Shown here: positions 55,786 to 64,000 of the stretch, piece by piece
How the letters are laid out: every line of letters begins with the position of its first letter
Numbering within the stretch: position 1 is the stretch's first letter
Source: Bacteroidota bacterium
GTDB lineage: Bacteria > Bacteroidota > Bacteroidia > Chitinophagales > BACL12
Reading direction: 5' to 3'
NCBI GenBank assembly: GCA_016715425.1
Contig: JADKAC010000008.1
Span: forward strand, 355,001 to 419,000
DNA: 64,000 nucleotides
Notes under the pieces: model-generated
The model's database searches: none
Seen by the model: the letters and a program-made list of their open reading frames with translations, nothing else
What the model was told of the DNA's origin: nothing
Program-made: the position numbers and the translations under genes

Positions 55786-57672
55786 ATGGGCTTCGTGTTT
55801 TTTATCCTTACGGGATTTTTTATTTACCATGTTTTGCAATTCTACAGCAGCAAAACAAAAGAAAGTGCAGCCGCAGAAAATTACATTTATGTATTACTGA
55901 TTCTTTCTCTGTTCGTTTTACTTACCACTGAAATTTGCAGTGCAGGAAATTGGATTTCTGCAATTACTATTCAAATTATCTGGATTGTTTTAGCAATAAC
56001 TTCCGGTATTTTTTGGTGGAAAATTTCAAATAGAAAATTATTCTTTGCATTGCAATGGAAATCACTTTTGCAATTTCCTTTTATAATAATTTTCGGAGTT
56101 ACTTCAATTACTTTTCTTATCTGCATGTTTGCTTTTCCAAACAACTGGGACAGCATGACCTATCATTTGGGAAGGGTAATGCATTGGATACAAAACGGAA
56201 ATGTAAATCCGTATGCAACGCATATAGTGCGTCAGGTTTCTCAACCACCATTATCAGAATATTTTCAAATGCATTTTATGCTGTTGAGTGGCAGCGACAA
56301 ATTTGCAAATCTGGTACAATGGATGTTTATGACAGGAGCTGTTGTAGCAGCAGGCCGGATTGGATTACACCTTACCGGCAATAAAACAGTTGCAAGATTA
56401 TCTATGTTACTCGCAGTATTAATTCCTATGGGAATATTACAAAGTAGCAGTACACAAAATGATATGGCTGTGAGTTTTTTTATTGTAGCTGCATTGTTAT
56501 TTGCAATAAAAGCGGCAAATAAAAATTTCAAATTACAGGAGATTTTATTATTCAGTATTTCAGTTTCACTTGCATGTCTTACAAAAGGCACTGCATACAT
56601 TTTTTTATTGCCAATAATTGTAATGTATGGAATACAGGCAATAATAAAATTGCGATTACAAGTTTGGAGAGCTTTGCTTATCGGCATCATTATTTTCATT
56701 GCATTGAACGGTACTTTTTTTCTGCGCAATTATTCTGCGTTTCAACATCCTCTGGCTCCTGATACTACATTACAAAATACATTTATTGGAATACAACCCA
56801 TTGCTACGAATACAGTAAAAAATTTAGCAATGCATTTTTTATCTCCATGGCCGGCGATAAATAATGTGGTAACTTCCATAGTGATAAAATATCATCAATT
56901 CATTCACACAGATATTAATGATCCACGATTTAGCTGGGAATTTTCACCGCCGTTTAGCGCATCTCAATTATATCCGCATGAAGATTATGCAACTGCGCCA
57001 TTTTATATTTTATTCTTTTTAATTGCATGTGCTTATTTACTTTTTAATATGCGCAAACATAGTTGGAAAATTTCCATCTATGCGCTTGTTATAATTAGTA
57101 TGTGGTTAACATTTAGTTTATTATTAAAATGGCAGGTGTGGCATTGCAGATTACACTTACCCATGCTGTTGGCGTCCACTCCATTGATAGCTTTTTATTT
57201 AAATACTTGTAGGAAAAGTGTTCGCATAGTTTCAATTTTTGTATTCATACTTTTTGCACTGCCATCCATTTTTTATAATTATAGCAGACCGATACTTGGC
57301 AAAGATTCTATTTTCACAAACAGCAAATACGATCAATATTTTTTTAATCAACCAACAAATCAAAAACCCTTTTTTGATATAAGTGCAATTATGCAAAGAA
57401 ATAATTTAAAAAATATCGGTTGGATAATTAGCGGTGATAGTTGGGAGTATCCGATGTGGGTATTATTAAATGATGAAACGCATTTACGCATGGAACATAT
57501 CTTAGTGAAAAATGCAACACAGAAATTTGAAGATGCTTCCTTTATTCCCGATGGTATAATTAATAAAATGATAGAGCCCGATTCGCTTGGCAGAATTTAT
57601 TATCACAATACCATATATCAGGTTGTGTATGAAAATGATCCCTGGATGTTTATGCAAAAAGTGGGGGATTAA
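55786..57672 (+). CDS. GT-C fold (GT39/ArnT-like) membrane glycosyltransferase
   Basis: 628 residues with about 12 transmembrane helices. The first periplasmic loop carries FPNNWDSMTYHLGRVMHWI (about 118-136), placing an Asp where GT-C enzymes use a catalytic acid, and later SSSTQNDMAVSF. The C-terminal soluble part is periplasmic. Transfers a sugar from a polyprenyl phosphate to an envelope acceptor by family; acceptor unknown. Confidence 0.85.
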   Translation: MGFVFFILTGFFIYHVLQFYSSKTKESAAAENYIYVLLILSLFVLLTTEICSAGNWISAITIQIIWIVLAITSGIFWWKISNRKLFFALQWKSLLQFPFIIIFGVTSITFLICMFAFPNNWDSMTYHLGRVMHWIQNGNVNPYATHIVRQVSQPPLSEYFQMHFMLLSGSDKFANLVQWMFMTGAVVAAGRIGLHLTGNKTVARLSMLLAVLIPMGILQSSSTQNDMAVSFFIVAALLFAIKAANKNFKLQEILLFSISVSLACLTKGTAYIFLLPIIVMYGIQAIIKLRLQVWRALLIGIIIFIALNGTFFLRNYSAFQHPLAPDTTLQNTFIGIQPIATNTVKNLAMHFLSPWPAINNVVTSIVIKYHQFIHTDINDPRFSWEFSPPFSASQLYPHEDYATAPFYILFFLIACAYLLFNMRKHSWKISIYALVIISMWLTFSLLLKWQVWHCRLHLPMLLASTPLIAFYLNTCRKSVRIVSIFVFILFALPSIFYNYSRPILGKDSIFTNSKYDQYFFNQPTNQKPFFDISAIMQRNNLKNIGWIISGDSWEYPMWVLLNDETHLRMEHILVKNATQKFEDASFIPDGIINKMIEPDSLGRIYYHNTIYQVVYENDPWMFMQKVGD

Positions 57673-57837
57673 TTATTTAAAATGCGAGTTTTTATAAGTG
57701 TAAAAATGATATCCCTGCGGGATAAAAATTTAGCCACGAATGCACGAATAAATAGACGAATGCACGAATAGATATTTTTTATTCGTGCATTCGTGAAATA
57801 TAAATATTCGTGCATTCTTGGCTAAATTCTTTCTTAA
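57673..57837. repeat. Intergenic region with GCCACGAATGC hairpin, copy 3
   Basis: Outer arms 57732-57749 and 57806-57823 (one mismatch) enclose an inner pair of the same words, the full architecture seen at 21444-21545. It sits between convergent genes and probably serves as, or replaces, a terminator. Confidence 0.9.
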
Positions 57838-58557
57838 TTATTTGCGAAATACTTCTTCTAAAATTGCGGGTGAATGCATTTCACCAAAATATTCAATGTG
57901 CAAACTGTAATATAAAAGCAAGGCATGCAGTAACTCTTTGCGCAAGGTAGTAGAAAGATGAATCGAAGATGCTTTTTGAAAATTTATATCCAGCAAATTA
58001 CGCAATGCATTTGCACATTCGGCATGCATATAATTGTATTGTGAGATTTGTAAATCGGTAAATACACCTTCATCCAGATTAAAAAATTTGCCTTTGGTAT
58101 TATCCGGATAAAATCCGATATACTTACTTAATTGTAATAGAAAAATAATATGAAAATTAGCAACAGAATTTGTTGTTTCATCTAAATAAATAAATGCATG
58201 ATGCAGAAATTGAAACAGGTTTGCATTGGATTCTTCTTCTTTAATTGTCTTCAACAATAGTTCAATACAAAACAATAGCAATGTACCTTTTACTGTATCA
58301 AATGGAATTTGATTATACACGGTTTCCATGCGCACTTCACTGATATGAAACATGTTGCCGGTTTCTTTGTGATACACCACCATATCCAAAATATTTCCAT
58401 GCTGGTACAAAGCATATTTACCTTTTGATTTAGTAGTACGCACACCATTAATGATATAGGTTTGCAATCCGAATTTTTCAGTATATACTTTCGTAATTAC
58501 ACTTGTTTCAGAATACTTATTTGTTTTTAATACAATGCCTGTTGTTTTATGTAGCAT
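57838..58557 (-). CDS. recO: DNA repair protein RecO
   Basis: 239 residues. N-terminal OB-fold start (LHKTTGIVLKTNKYSETSVITKVYTEKFG), a central helical domain, and no zinc-binding cysteines, as in many Bacteroidota RecO proteins. Mediates RecA loading with RecF/RecR. Lies 14 bp downstream of porZ; that adjacency is one I recall from other Bacteroidota. Confidence 0.92.
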   Translation of the reverse strand: MLHKTTGIVLKTNKYSETSVITKVYTEKFGLQTYIINGVRTTKSKGKYALYQHGNILDMVVYHKETGNMFHISEVRMETVYNQIPFDTVKGTLLLFCIELLLKTIKEEESNANLFQFLHHAFIYLDETTNSVANFHIIFLLQLSKYIGFYPDNTKGKFFNLDEGVFTDLQISQYNYMHAECANALRNLLDINFQKASSIHLSTTLRKELLHALLLYYSLHIEYFGEMHSPAILEEVFRK

Positions 58558-58571
58558 GTGAATCTGGAAAA

Positions 58572-60929
58572 TTAATTCACTATCAGAAATTTTGTAACAA
58601 TGGATTCAGAGCCATCTGCGTTGGAAGAAAAAACCATATATACCCCTGTGGAAGCTCGATTACCTTCATAGCCTTTTCCATCCCAAATTGCCTGACCACC
58701 TAAGGCCACCGTTTTATAAATTAATCTTCCACTTGCATCGGTAATTTTTACTTCTGCATCTTCGGTAAGACCGCTGATTGCAATTAATCCAGTGTAATCT
58801 TCTCGCACCGGATTGGGAAATACTTTTACATTAGATTCCTGAACTACTGTTCCTGCAGTTGCAGTTCCTCTATAAGAACAAATACCTTTTGAAGTACCGA
58901 AATACACATCGCCATTTTCACCATTAATAGTAATATTTAAAAGTATGTTGGAGAGCAGCGGGCTATTGTCTTCTGTAAAGGATAATATTTGTTCGGTACC
59001 ATCTTCAGAAACCAAAAATACGCCGCTGTTGGTACCAATCCATTTTCTGTTTGCACCATCCACCGCAATTGTATTTACGATTTCACTTTTCAATAATTGC
59101 TCATAATAACCGCCCAGATTTACTAAAGGCTGAGCTGCATCTGAGGCAGGGCCACCATCCATTACCGCACCCGGATTATAAAAAACAGCAACACCTTCAT
59201 TGGTGCCCACCCAAATTTCACCATCCTGATCTTTTGCCAAACAATTTACAAAACCCACAGGCAAATTTCCGCTGCCTGCACCGATACTTAATACTCGGGT
59301 TTGGTCATCACTCACATCATCAATTCCGCTTCCATGATTGTAAACTAAAATTCCGGTTCCTCTTGGTATCTGCACCCATTTCTGATCAAAATCATCTATT
59401 ACAATTTGTCCGGTTTGATTGCCTGCACTTGAGGGTAAAAAGCATTGAAAATTTTTCCATGTACCATCGGCTTTGCGCACAACCAAAGGTGTTTCCACAC
59501 CGTAGTTTGACACCCATAAATTACCATTCACATCAAACTGCAATCCGCTTACTCTGCACGAACCCGGATCAGATGCGCCAATATCTTTCAAGCCATCGGC
59601 ACCGGTATTAGTTTCATCAAATATTTTTAATGTGTTGTTAGGTCTATCATATTCTGCAACACCTCCTCCATACGATCCGAAATATGCTTTGCCGGTAGTT
59701 GCATCCAAAGTCATAGTAATAAAATCCAATACCGTATCCAATGCAGGGAAAGTAAATACATTAATGTTATTCCAAAAGCCATAGTCCATCACAAAAAATC
59801 CATCCCTATTAAATTCATAATTCCATGAATTATTTATTTCTCCCGGTGCTACCCACAAATCATTATTAAAATATTCCATGTCGAAGGCTTTATAGGAACC
59901 CGGTCCATTCGGTAGAAAATGAGTGAATGTTTCACCACTATATCGCAGGAGTCCGGAATATAAATCTGCAATCCAATAATCTTTATTGCCATCCATAATT
60001 GCTGCATAGGGATATTGCAAGTCGAAGTCGTTTCCAAAAAAAGAATAGCTGTCGTTTATATCCACCGTCATTATTCTTCTGTTTTCAGGAGGAACGATAC
60101 CTGGAGAAATCTGTGTAACAATTAAGCGGGTGGGCGAAGCAGATAAATTTTGAATCTTCCATTCAGGATCATAATAATACAGCAACCACGCAACCCCATC
60201 ATATTCATAGATAGAAGTATTATCTACAACCGCATATAAACGGTTATTAAAAATGGCGAGATATTGCGCACTGCCATCACCTAATCCAAGTTCACCGCTG
60301 AGGCTTTCCCAGTAACTAAAATTTTCCAGCAAAGTGTTGTCGAGGTTTGCACGATAAATTCCTTTATCTGTGGCAGCATAAATAGTATCCTTAAAAACTA
60401 TTGTGCTGTTTACTTTAAAATAAGAATCTGTTAATTCATCAATAAAAAAATATGAAGCCGGACTTTCTTTCTTTTTAAAATCATAAACCACTATTCCGAA
60501 ACCGGTGCTCAGATAAATACTATCACCGTAAAAACTCGCATGGTTCACACTTTTATTTCCGGAAACATTCGCCGATTTTATGTAAGGGAAATTTTGAACT
60601 ACACCTTTCACAATGATATCTATATTGGAATTGAGATAAGGAATTACCAAAGCTTGTTGTTCCATCCCATAGAATACACCTGTTGCATCAACATCGCTCA
60701 TCCCGTTTGCTTTATTAAGTCGCTCGTATGAATTATCACTTTTATTATAGGAGAATACTGCTTGTCCGTTTGCAGCATAAATTTTTTCACCGGCATCGGC
60801 CACGGAAATTGTTCCGGTATAAGGTAAATAAGCTTTCCATTGACCAATGGGCACTGACTCTTCGGGTTGTGCAAACACTATCTGCACCATACTCATAATC
60901 ATCACGACAAAACCTGTAACTGTTTTCAT
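58572..60929 (-). CDS. porZ: T9SS component PorZ-like propeller protein
   Basis: 785 residues, signal peptide ends VFAQ. Begins GQWKAYLPYTGTISVADAGEKIYAANGQAVFSYNKSDNSYERLNKANGMSD, the characteristic PorZ opening, then two propeller domains and a C-terminal T9SS-type sorting domain (VFPNPVREDYTGLI to FLIVN). PorZ is part of the cell-surface attachment complex of T9SS, which fits a genome with many sorting-domain proteins. The recO adjacency supports the call. Confidence 0.88.
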   Translation of the reverse strand: MKTVTGFVVMIMSMVQIVFAQPEESVPIGQWKAYLPYTGTISVADAGEKIYAANGQAVFSYNKSDNSYERLNKANGMSDVDATGVFYGMEQQALVIPYLNSNIDIIVKGVVQNFPYIKSANVSGNKSVNHASFYGDSIYLSTGFGIVVYDFKKKESPASYFFIDELTDSYFKVNSTIVFKDTIYAATDKGIYRANLDNTLLENFSYWESLSGELGLGDGSAQYLAIFNNRLYAVVDNTSIYEYDGVAWLLYYYDPEWKIQNLSASPTRLIVTQISPGIVPPENRRIMTVDINDSYSFFGNDFDLQYPYAAIMDGNKDYWIADLYSGLLRYSGETFTHFLPNGPGSYKAFDMEYFNNDLWVAPGEINNSWNYEFNRDGFFVMDYGFWNNINVFTFPALDTVLDFITMTLDATTGKAYFGSYGGGVAEYDRPNNTLKIFDETNTGADGLKDIGASDPGSCRVSGLQFDVNGNLWVSNYGVETPLVVRKADGTWKNFQCFLPSSAGNQTGQIVIDDFDQKWVQIPRGTGILVYNHGSGIDDVSDDQTRVLSIGAGSGNLPVGFVNCLAKDQDGEIWVGTNEGVAVFYNPGAVMDGGPASDAAQPLVNLGGYYEQLLKSEIVNTIAVDGANRKWIGTNSGVFLVSEDGTEQILSFTEDNSPLLSNILLNITINGENGDVYFGTSKGICSYRGTATAGTVVQESNVKVFPNPVREDYTGLIAISGLTEDAEVKITDASGRLIYKTVALGGQAIWDGKGYEGNRASTGVYMVFSSNADGSESIVTKFLIVN

Positions 60930-61041
60930 TTCGGCAAAATTGGTAAAATATCGTTTGAGTAACGACTTCGGCTTGCAGTTATTTTCAATTGCAATGGAGT
61001 TCAGACTTTAGCCTGACTAAGGTTCAGGGTATCTATTTTAC

Positions 61042-61050
61042 TATCTTTGC
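61042..61050 (+). promoter_or_regulatory. Bacteroidota -7 box (TATCTTTGC) upstream of the MMPL gene
   Basis: Exact match to TAnnTTTG and the fourth in-window box ending in TTTGC. 16 nt before the ATG at 61067. Confidence 0.55.
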
Positions 61051-61066
61051 ACCTCATTTTTTTAAT

Positions 61067-63565
61067 ATGTGGCAAGCCATTTCCCGGATCATTTTACGCA
61101 ACAGGCTCTTATTTCTTATAATATGGGGACTTATCACGGCATTTATGACTTATCAGACTACACGGGTAAAACTGAGTTACGATCTGCAAAAGTCTGTGCC
61201 CACCAGTGCCGAAGAATATATTGATTACGAGAAATTCAAAAGCGTGTTTGGTGATGAAGGCAACATGATGTTGGTTGCGGTAAAGTCCGATCAATTCTGG
61301 GACTTTAATTTTTTCAGCGATTGGGTAAAGTTGAATAATGATGTGCGCAATATTAAAAATGTTACCAATGTACTTTCACCTTCCTCCTCTGTTAACCTTG
61401 TAAAAAATTCAGGATTAGAGCGATTTGATATGGTAAATATATTTGATCCACCTCCAAAAAATCAACAGGAACTGGACTCATTGAAGCAAGTATTTATGCG
61501 CTTGCCATTTTATGAGTACAGACTTTATCAGCCCGATTCTTCTGTTTATCTCATGCTGATTTCTTTAGACAGAGATGTACTCTCTTCGATACGACGCATC
61601 ACGGTGGTGGATGAAATTTTACAACAAACTACTCAGTTCGAAAAAAAATATAATCTGGAATTACATTATTCCGGCTTACCCTATATCCGCTATTTTCAAC
61701 TTACTACTATTTCAGCGGAAATAAAGATGTTTTTGATATTGGCTGTAATTGTTACAATTCTTGTTTTATTTATTTTATTCAGATCGTGGATAGCGGTGGT
61801 ATTTCCATTATTAATTATCGGTTCAGGTGTGGTGATTTCTATGGGATTAATGTCGCTGATGGGATATAAAGTCAGTTTGCTAACCGGCTTAATTCCAAGC
61901 TTATTAATTGTAATTGGCATTCCCAACAGTGTGTATATGCTGAATAAATATCATGTGGATTTTAAAAGACATGGCAATAAAATAAAAGCACTTACCAGTA
62001 TAATTGAACGCATCGGGTATGCTACATTTTTTACAAATCTTACCACTGCTATCGGGTTTGGAGTTTTCACTTTTACAGGTGTGGAAATGCTGAAAGAATT
62101 TGGAATCATCACCTTCATTTCCATTTCGGCAACTTACTTGATATCATTAATAGGCCTGCCTGTTATTTTTAGTTATTTACCTAAACCAAAAGAAAGGGAT
62201 ACTAACCATCTGGATGATAAAATTTTTAGGTATATTATTGATAAATTGATTACATGGACTATGCATAACAGGCGAGCCATTTTTATCAGTGCAACAGTAA
62301 TTGTAATTGCATCCATAATTGGTTTATTCAAAATAAAAGCAGAAGGATTTTTCTTGCAGGATGTTTCAGAAAAATCTAAAGTGTATAAAGATTTAGTATT
62401 CTATGAAAATAATTTCAATGGCATAATTCCTTTGGAAATTATGGTTGCTAAAAAGCAGATTCATGAAACAATATATGATACAATTATTAGTGAGAAGATT
62501 CCTCTTTCGGAAGAAGATAGCATTATAACATACGATACATTAATTGTGAATCGCCGTGAATCTTCGGGTATAAGTATTACATCAATTTCTACGTTAGAAA
62601 AACTCAATGCATTGCAGGATACTTTAGCAAGCTATCCGCAATTTTCACATTCACTTTCTATTATTGATGCTATGAAATTTGCAAGGCAGGCGTATTATAA
62701 TGGCAGCCCAAGATTTTATGAATTGCCCACGCAAAGCAATCTTACTTCCAATGATTCACGAGCAGCAGCTTTCTTAAAAAACAGTCAGCAAAAATCATTA
62801 TCTGAAAACCGGTTTATTGATCCCACTGGAAGTATCACTCGCATCACTGTTCAAATGGAAGATATTGGTTCGGATTCCATGCCGGAATTAATTGCAGAGT
62901 TGCGACCAAAAATTGATTCCATATTTAATCCGGAAGCCTATGATGTTTCACTTACAGGAACAGGTATTGTTTCACTTGCAGGATATAATTATCTGATTAA
63001 AAGTTTAATTGGCAGTGTAGTGCTTGCATTAATTCTGATAGCAATTATAATGGGGCTACAATTCCGCAGCGGAAAAGTATTAGTGCTCACCTTATTGCCG
63101 AACCTGATTCCACTGATGTTTACCGCCGCCATTATGGGATATTTTAATATTGAATTAAAACCTTCTACAGTTTTAATATTCAGTGTGGCATTTGGAATTG
63201 CAGTTGATTTTTCAATTCACTTTATGGCGAAGTACCGCATTGAATTAGTGCGCCATAGTTTTAATGTAAAAGAAACTGTATTGGTCGCATTGCGAGAAAC
63301 GGGAGTGAGTATGTTATACACTTATATTATTTTATTTTTTGGTTTCATCATATTTGCTTTCAGCGAATTTGAAGGAACAAAAAATTTAGGTATTCTCACA
63401 TCAATCACATTAACTATTGCACTATTAACCAACCTGCTATTATTGCCCTCTATAATAATGTATTTTGATAAAAATCTGGAAGCAACCCACCGGAAAAAAT
63501 ATCAAAAAGGAAAAGGCAATTACGCCGATTTGATTAACGAAAACAATAAGGAAAGTAAGAATTAG
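61067..63565 (+). CDS. MMPL/HpnN-type RND-superfamily transporter
   Basis: 832 residues from the ATG at 61067; the longer frame begins with TTG inside the leader. Two repeats of one plus five transmembrane helices with large periplasmic loops (about 35-230 and 450-640). Conserved parts: GLIPSLLIVIGIPNSVYMLNKYH (TM4, lacking the usual Asp pair) and FSVAFGIAVDFSIHFMAKYR. Members export lipids, hopanoids or siderophores. The substrate here is unknown. Ends 2 bp before ileS. Confidence 0.9.
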   Translation: MWQAISRIILRNRLLFLIIWGLITAFMTYQTTRVKLSYDLQKSVPTSAEEYIDYEKFKSVFGDEGNMMLVAVKSDQFWDFNFFSDWVKLNNDVRNIKNVTNVLSPSSSVNLVKNSGLERFDMVNIFDPPPKNQQELDSLKQVFMRLPFYEYRLYQPDSSVYLMLISLDRDVLSSIRRITVVDEILQQTTQFEKKYNLELHYSGLPYIRYFQLTTISAEIKMFLILAVIVTILVLFILFRSWIAVVFPLLIIGSGVVISMGLMSLMGYKVSLLTGLIPSLLIVIGIPNSVYMLNKYHVDFKRHGNKIKALTSIIERIGYATFFTNLTTAIGFGVFTFTGVEMLKEFGIITFISISATYLISLIGLPVIFSYLPKPKERDTNHLDDKIFRYIIDKLITWTMHNRRAIFISATVIVIASIIGLFKIKAEGFFLQDVSEKSKVYKDLVFYENNFNGIIPLEIMVAKKQIHETIYDTIISEKIPLSEEDSIITYDTLIVNRRESSGISITSISTLEKLNALQDTLASYPQFSHSLSIIDAMKFARQAYYNGSPRFYELPTQSNLTSNDSRAAAFLKNSQQKSLSENRFIDPTGSITRITVQMEDIGSDSMPELIAELRPKIDSIFNPEAYDVSLTGTGIVSLAGYNYLIKSLIGSVVLALILIAIIMGLQFRSGKVLVLTLLPNLIPLMFTAAIMGYFNIELKPSTVLIFSVAFGIAVDFSIHFMAKYRIELVRHSFNVKETVLVALRETGVSMLYTYIILFFGFIIFAFSEFEGTKNLGILTSITLTIALLTNLLLLPSIIMYFDKNLEATHRKKYQKGKGNYADLINENNKESKN

Positions 63566-63567
63566 AA

Positions 63568-64000
63568 ATGATGAAGCAGGAAAGAAAAAAATATCCGGAG
63601 TATAAAAATCTTGATCTCCCAAAAATTGATAAAGAGATTCTTGATTTTTGGAAACAAGAAAATATTTTCGCTAAAAGTATCAGCGACAGAAAAGATAATA
63701 ATCCATTTATTTTTTATGAAGGTCCGCCGTCGGCAAATGGAACACCGGGAATTCATCATGTGCTGAGCCGAACTATTAAGGATATTTTTTGTCGCTATAA
63801 AACCATGCAGCAATTTTTGGTTGAGCGCAAAGGGGGTTGGGATACACATGGTTTACCTGTAGAGTTAGGAGTAGAAAAATTATTAGGTATCACCAAAGAT
63901 GATATCGGTAAAAAAATATCGGTGGAAGAATACAATGCAATCTGCCGCCGTGAAGTGATGAAGTTTAAAGATGAGTGGGATGAGTTGACAAACATCATGG
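63568..64000 (+). CDS. ileS: Isoleucyl-tRNA synthetase (5' part, continues past window)
   Basis: 144 complete codons from the ATG at 63568 (MMKQERKKYPEYKNLDL; the second ATG is also possible). The class I signature GPPSANGTPGIHH (HIGH-like motif at 61-64) and KGGWDTHGLPVELGVEK identify IleRS of the eukaryote-like/long type. Starts 2 bp after the MMPL gene. The rest is outside the window. Confidence 0.93.
   Translation, partial: MMKQERKKYPEYKNLDLPKIDKEILDFWKQENIFAKSISDRKDNNPFIFYEGPPSANGTPGIHHVLSRTIKDIFCRYKTMQQFLVERKGGWDTHGLPVELGVEKLLGITKDDIGKKISVEEYNAICRREVMKFKDEWDELTNIM

Noticed and set aside
59051..59611. 186-residue antisense ORF inside porZ
   Set aside because: His/Leu/Pro-rich translation of a conserved gene's opposite strand; no start context or family.

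Overview
The window comes from an AT-rich member of the phylum Bacteroidota. The evidence is the type IX secretion (T9SS) C-terminal sorting domains on several predicted exported proteins, a PorZ-like T9SS component next to recO, signal peptides ending in NAQ/HAQ/FAQ, promoter boxes of the TAnnTTTG type, and family forms typical of the phylum (long urocanate hydratase, SPFH/membrane/ribbon-helix-helix trio, CHU_C-type sorting domain). It looks like a Chitinophagia/Saprospiria-like environmental genome, but the class is inference. No rRNA, tRNA or CRISPR array was seen.

Layout. 1-7 kb: an extracellular alpha-glucan cluster with a divergent GH13 amylase (C-terminus off the window), a starch-binding esterase and two further GH13 enzymes. 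7-17 kb: housekeeping genes on the minus strand (guaB, acs, a flippase-like membrane protein, scpA, recQ) plus a plus-strand PLP sulfur-amino-acid lyase. 17-23.6 kb: a mostly plus-strand run with a mannose-1-phosphate guanylyltransferase, methionine aminotransferase, methyltransferase, omega-amidase, the SPFH trio and a thioesterase. 23.6-26.8 kb: an orphan gene beside hutU. 27-31.5 kb: a lipoprotein and two T9SS cargo proteins. 31.6-38.2 kb: a tetR-tolC-MFP-RND efflux operon. 38.9-46 kb: sod, a pair of M16 peptidases, a type-B T9SS cargo protein, a hotdog thioesterase and a DUF1624-type membrane protein. 46.4-64 kb: a large T9SS cargo protein, a CBS protein, two paralogous secreted proteins, mfd, a flavin reductase, a GT-C glycosyltransferase, recO, porZ, an MMPL transporter and the start of ileS.

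Three features go beyond ordinary gene content. (1) Nearly every long gap that abuts a gene 3' end is filled with a shared vocabulary of short repeats, mostly with exact 7-bp period (TGTCAAY, TRGTGAA, GAAACYY, RATSAGT), combined with dispersed hairpin families; divergent promoter gaps lack them. (2) Two sites look like insertions into a gene 3' end that left the gene a complete end: hutU, where a decayed second copy of its tail lies 1.1 kb away across an orphan gene, and the flippase-like gene, whose last 8 codons and stop are repeated exactly 451 bp away across a repeat block. (3) Four one-base losses in A/T runs break three otherwise complete genes, all within the first 12 kb; sequencing or assembly error is the simplest explanation.
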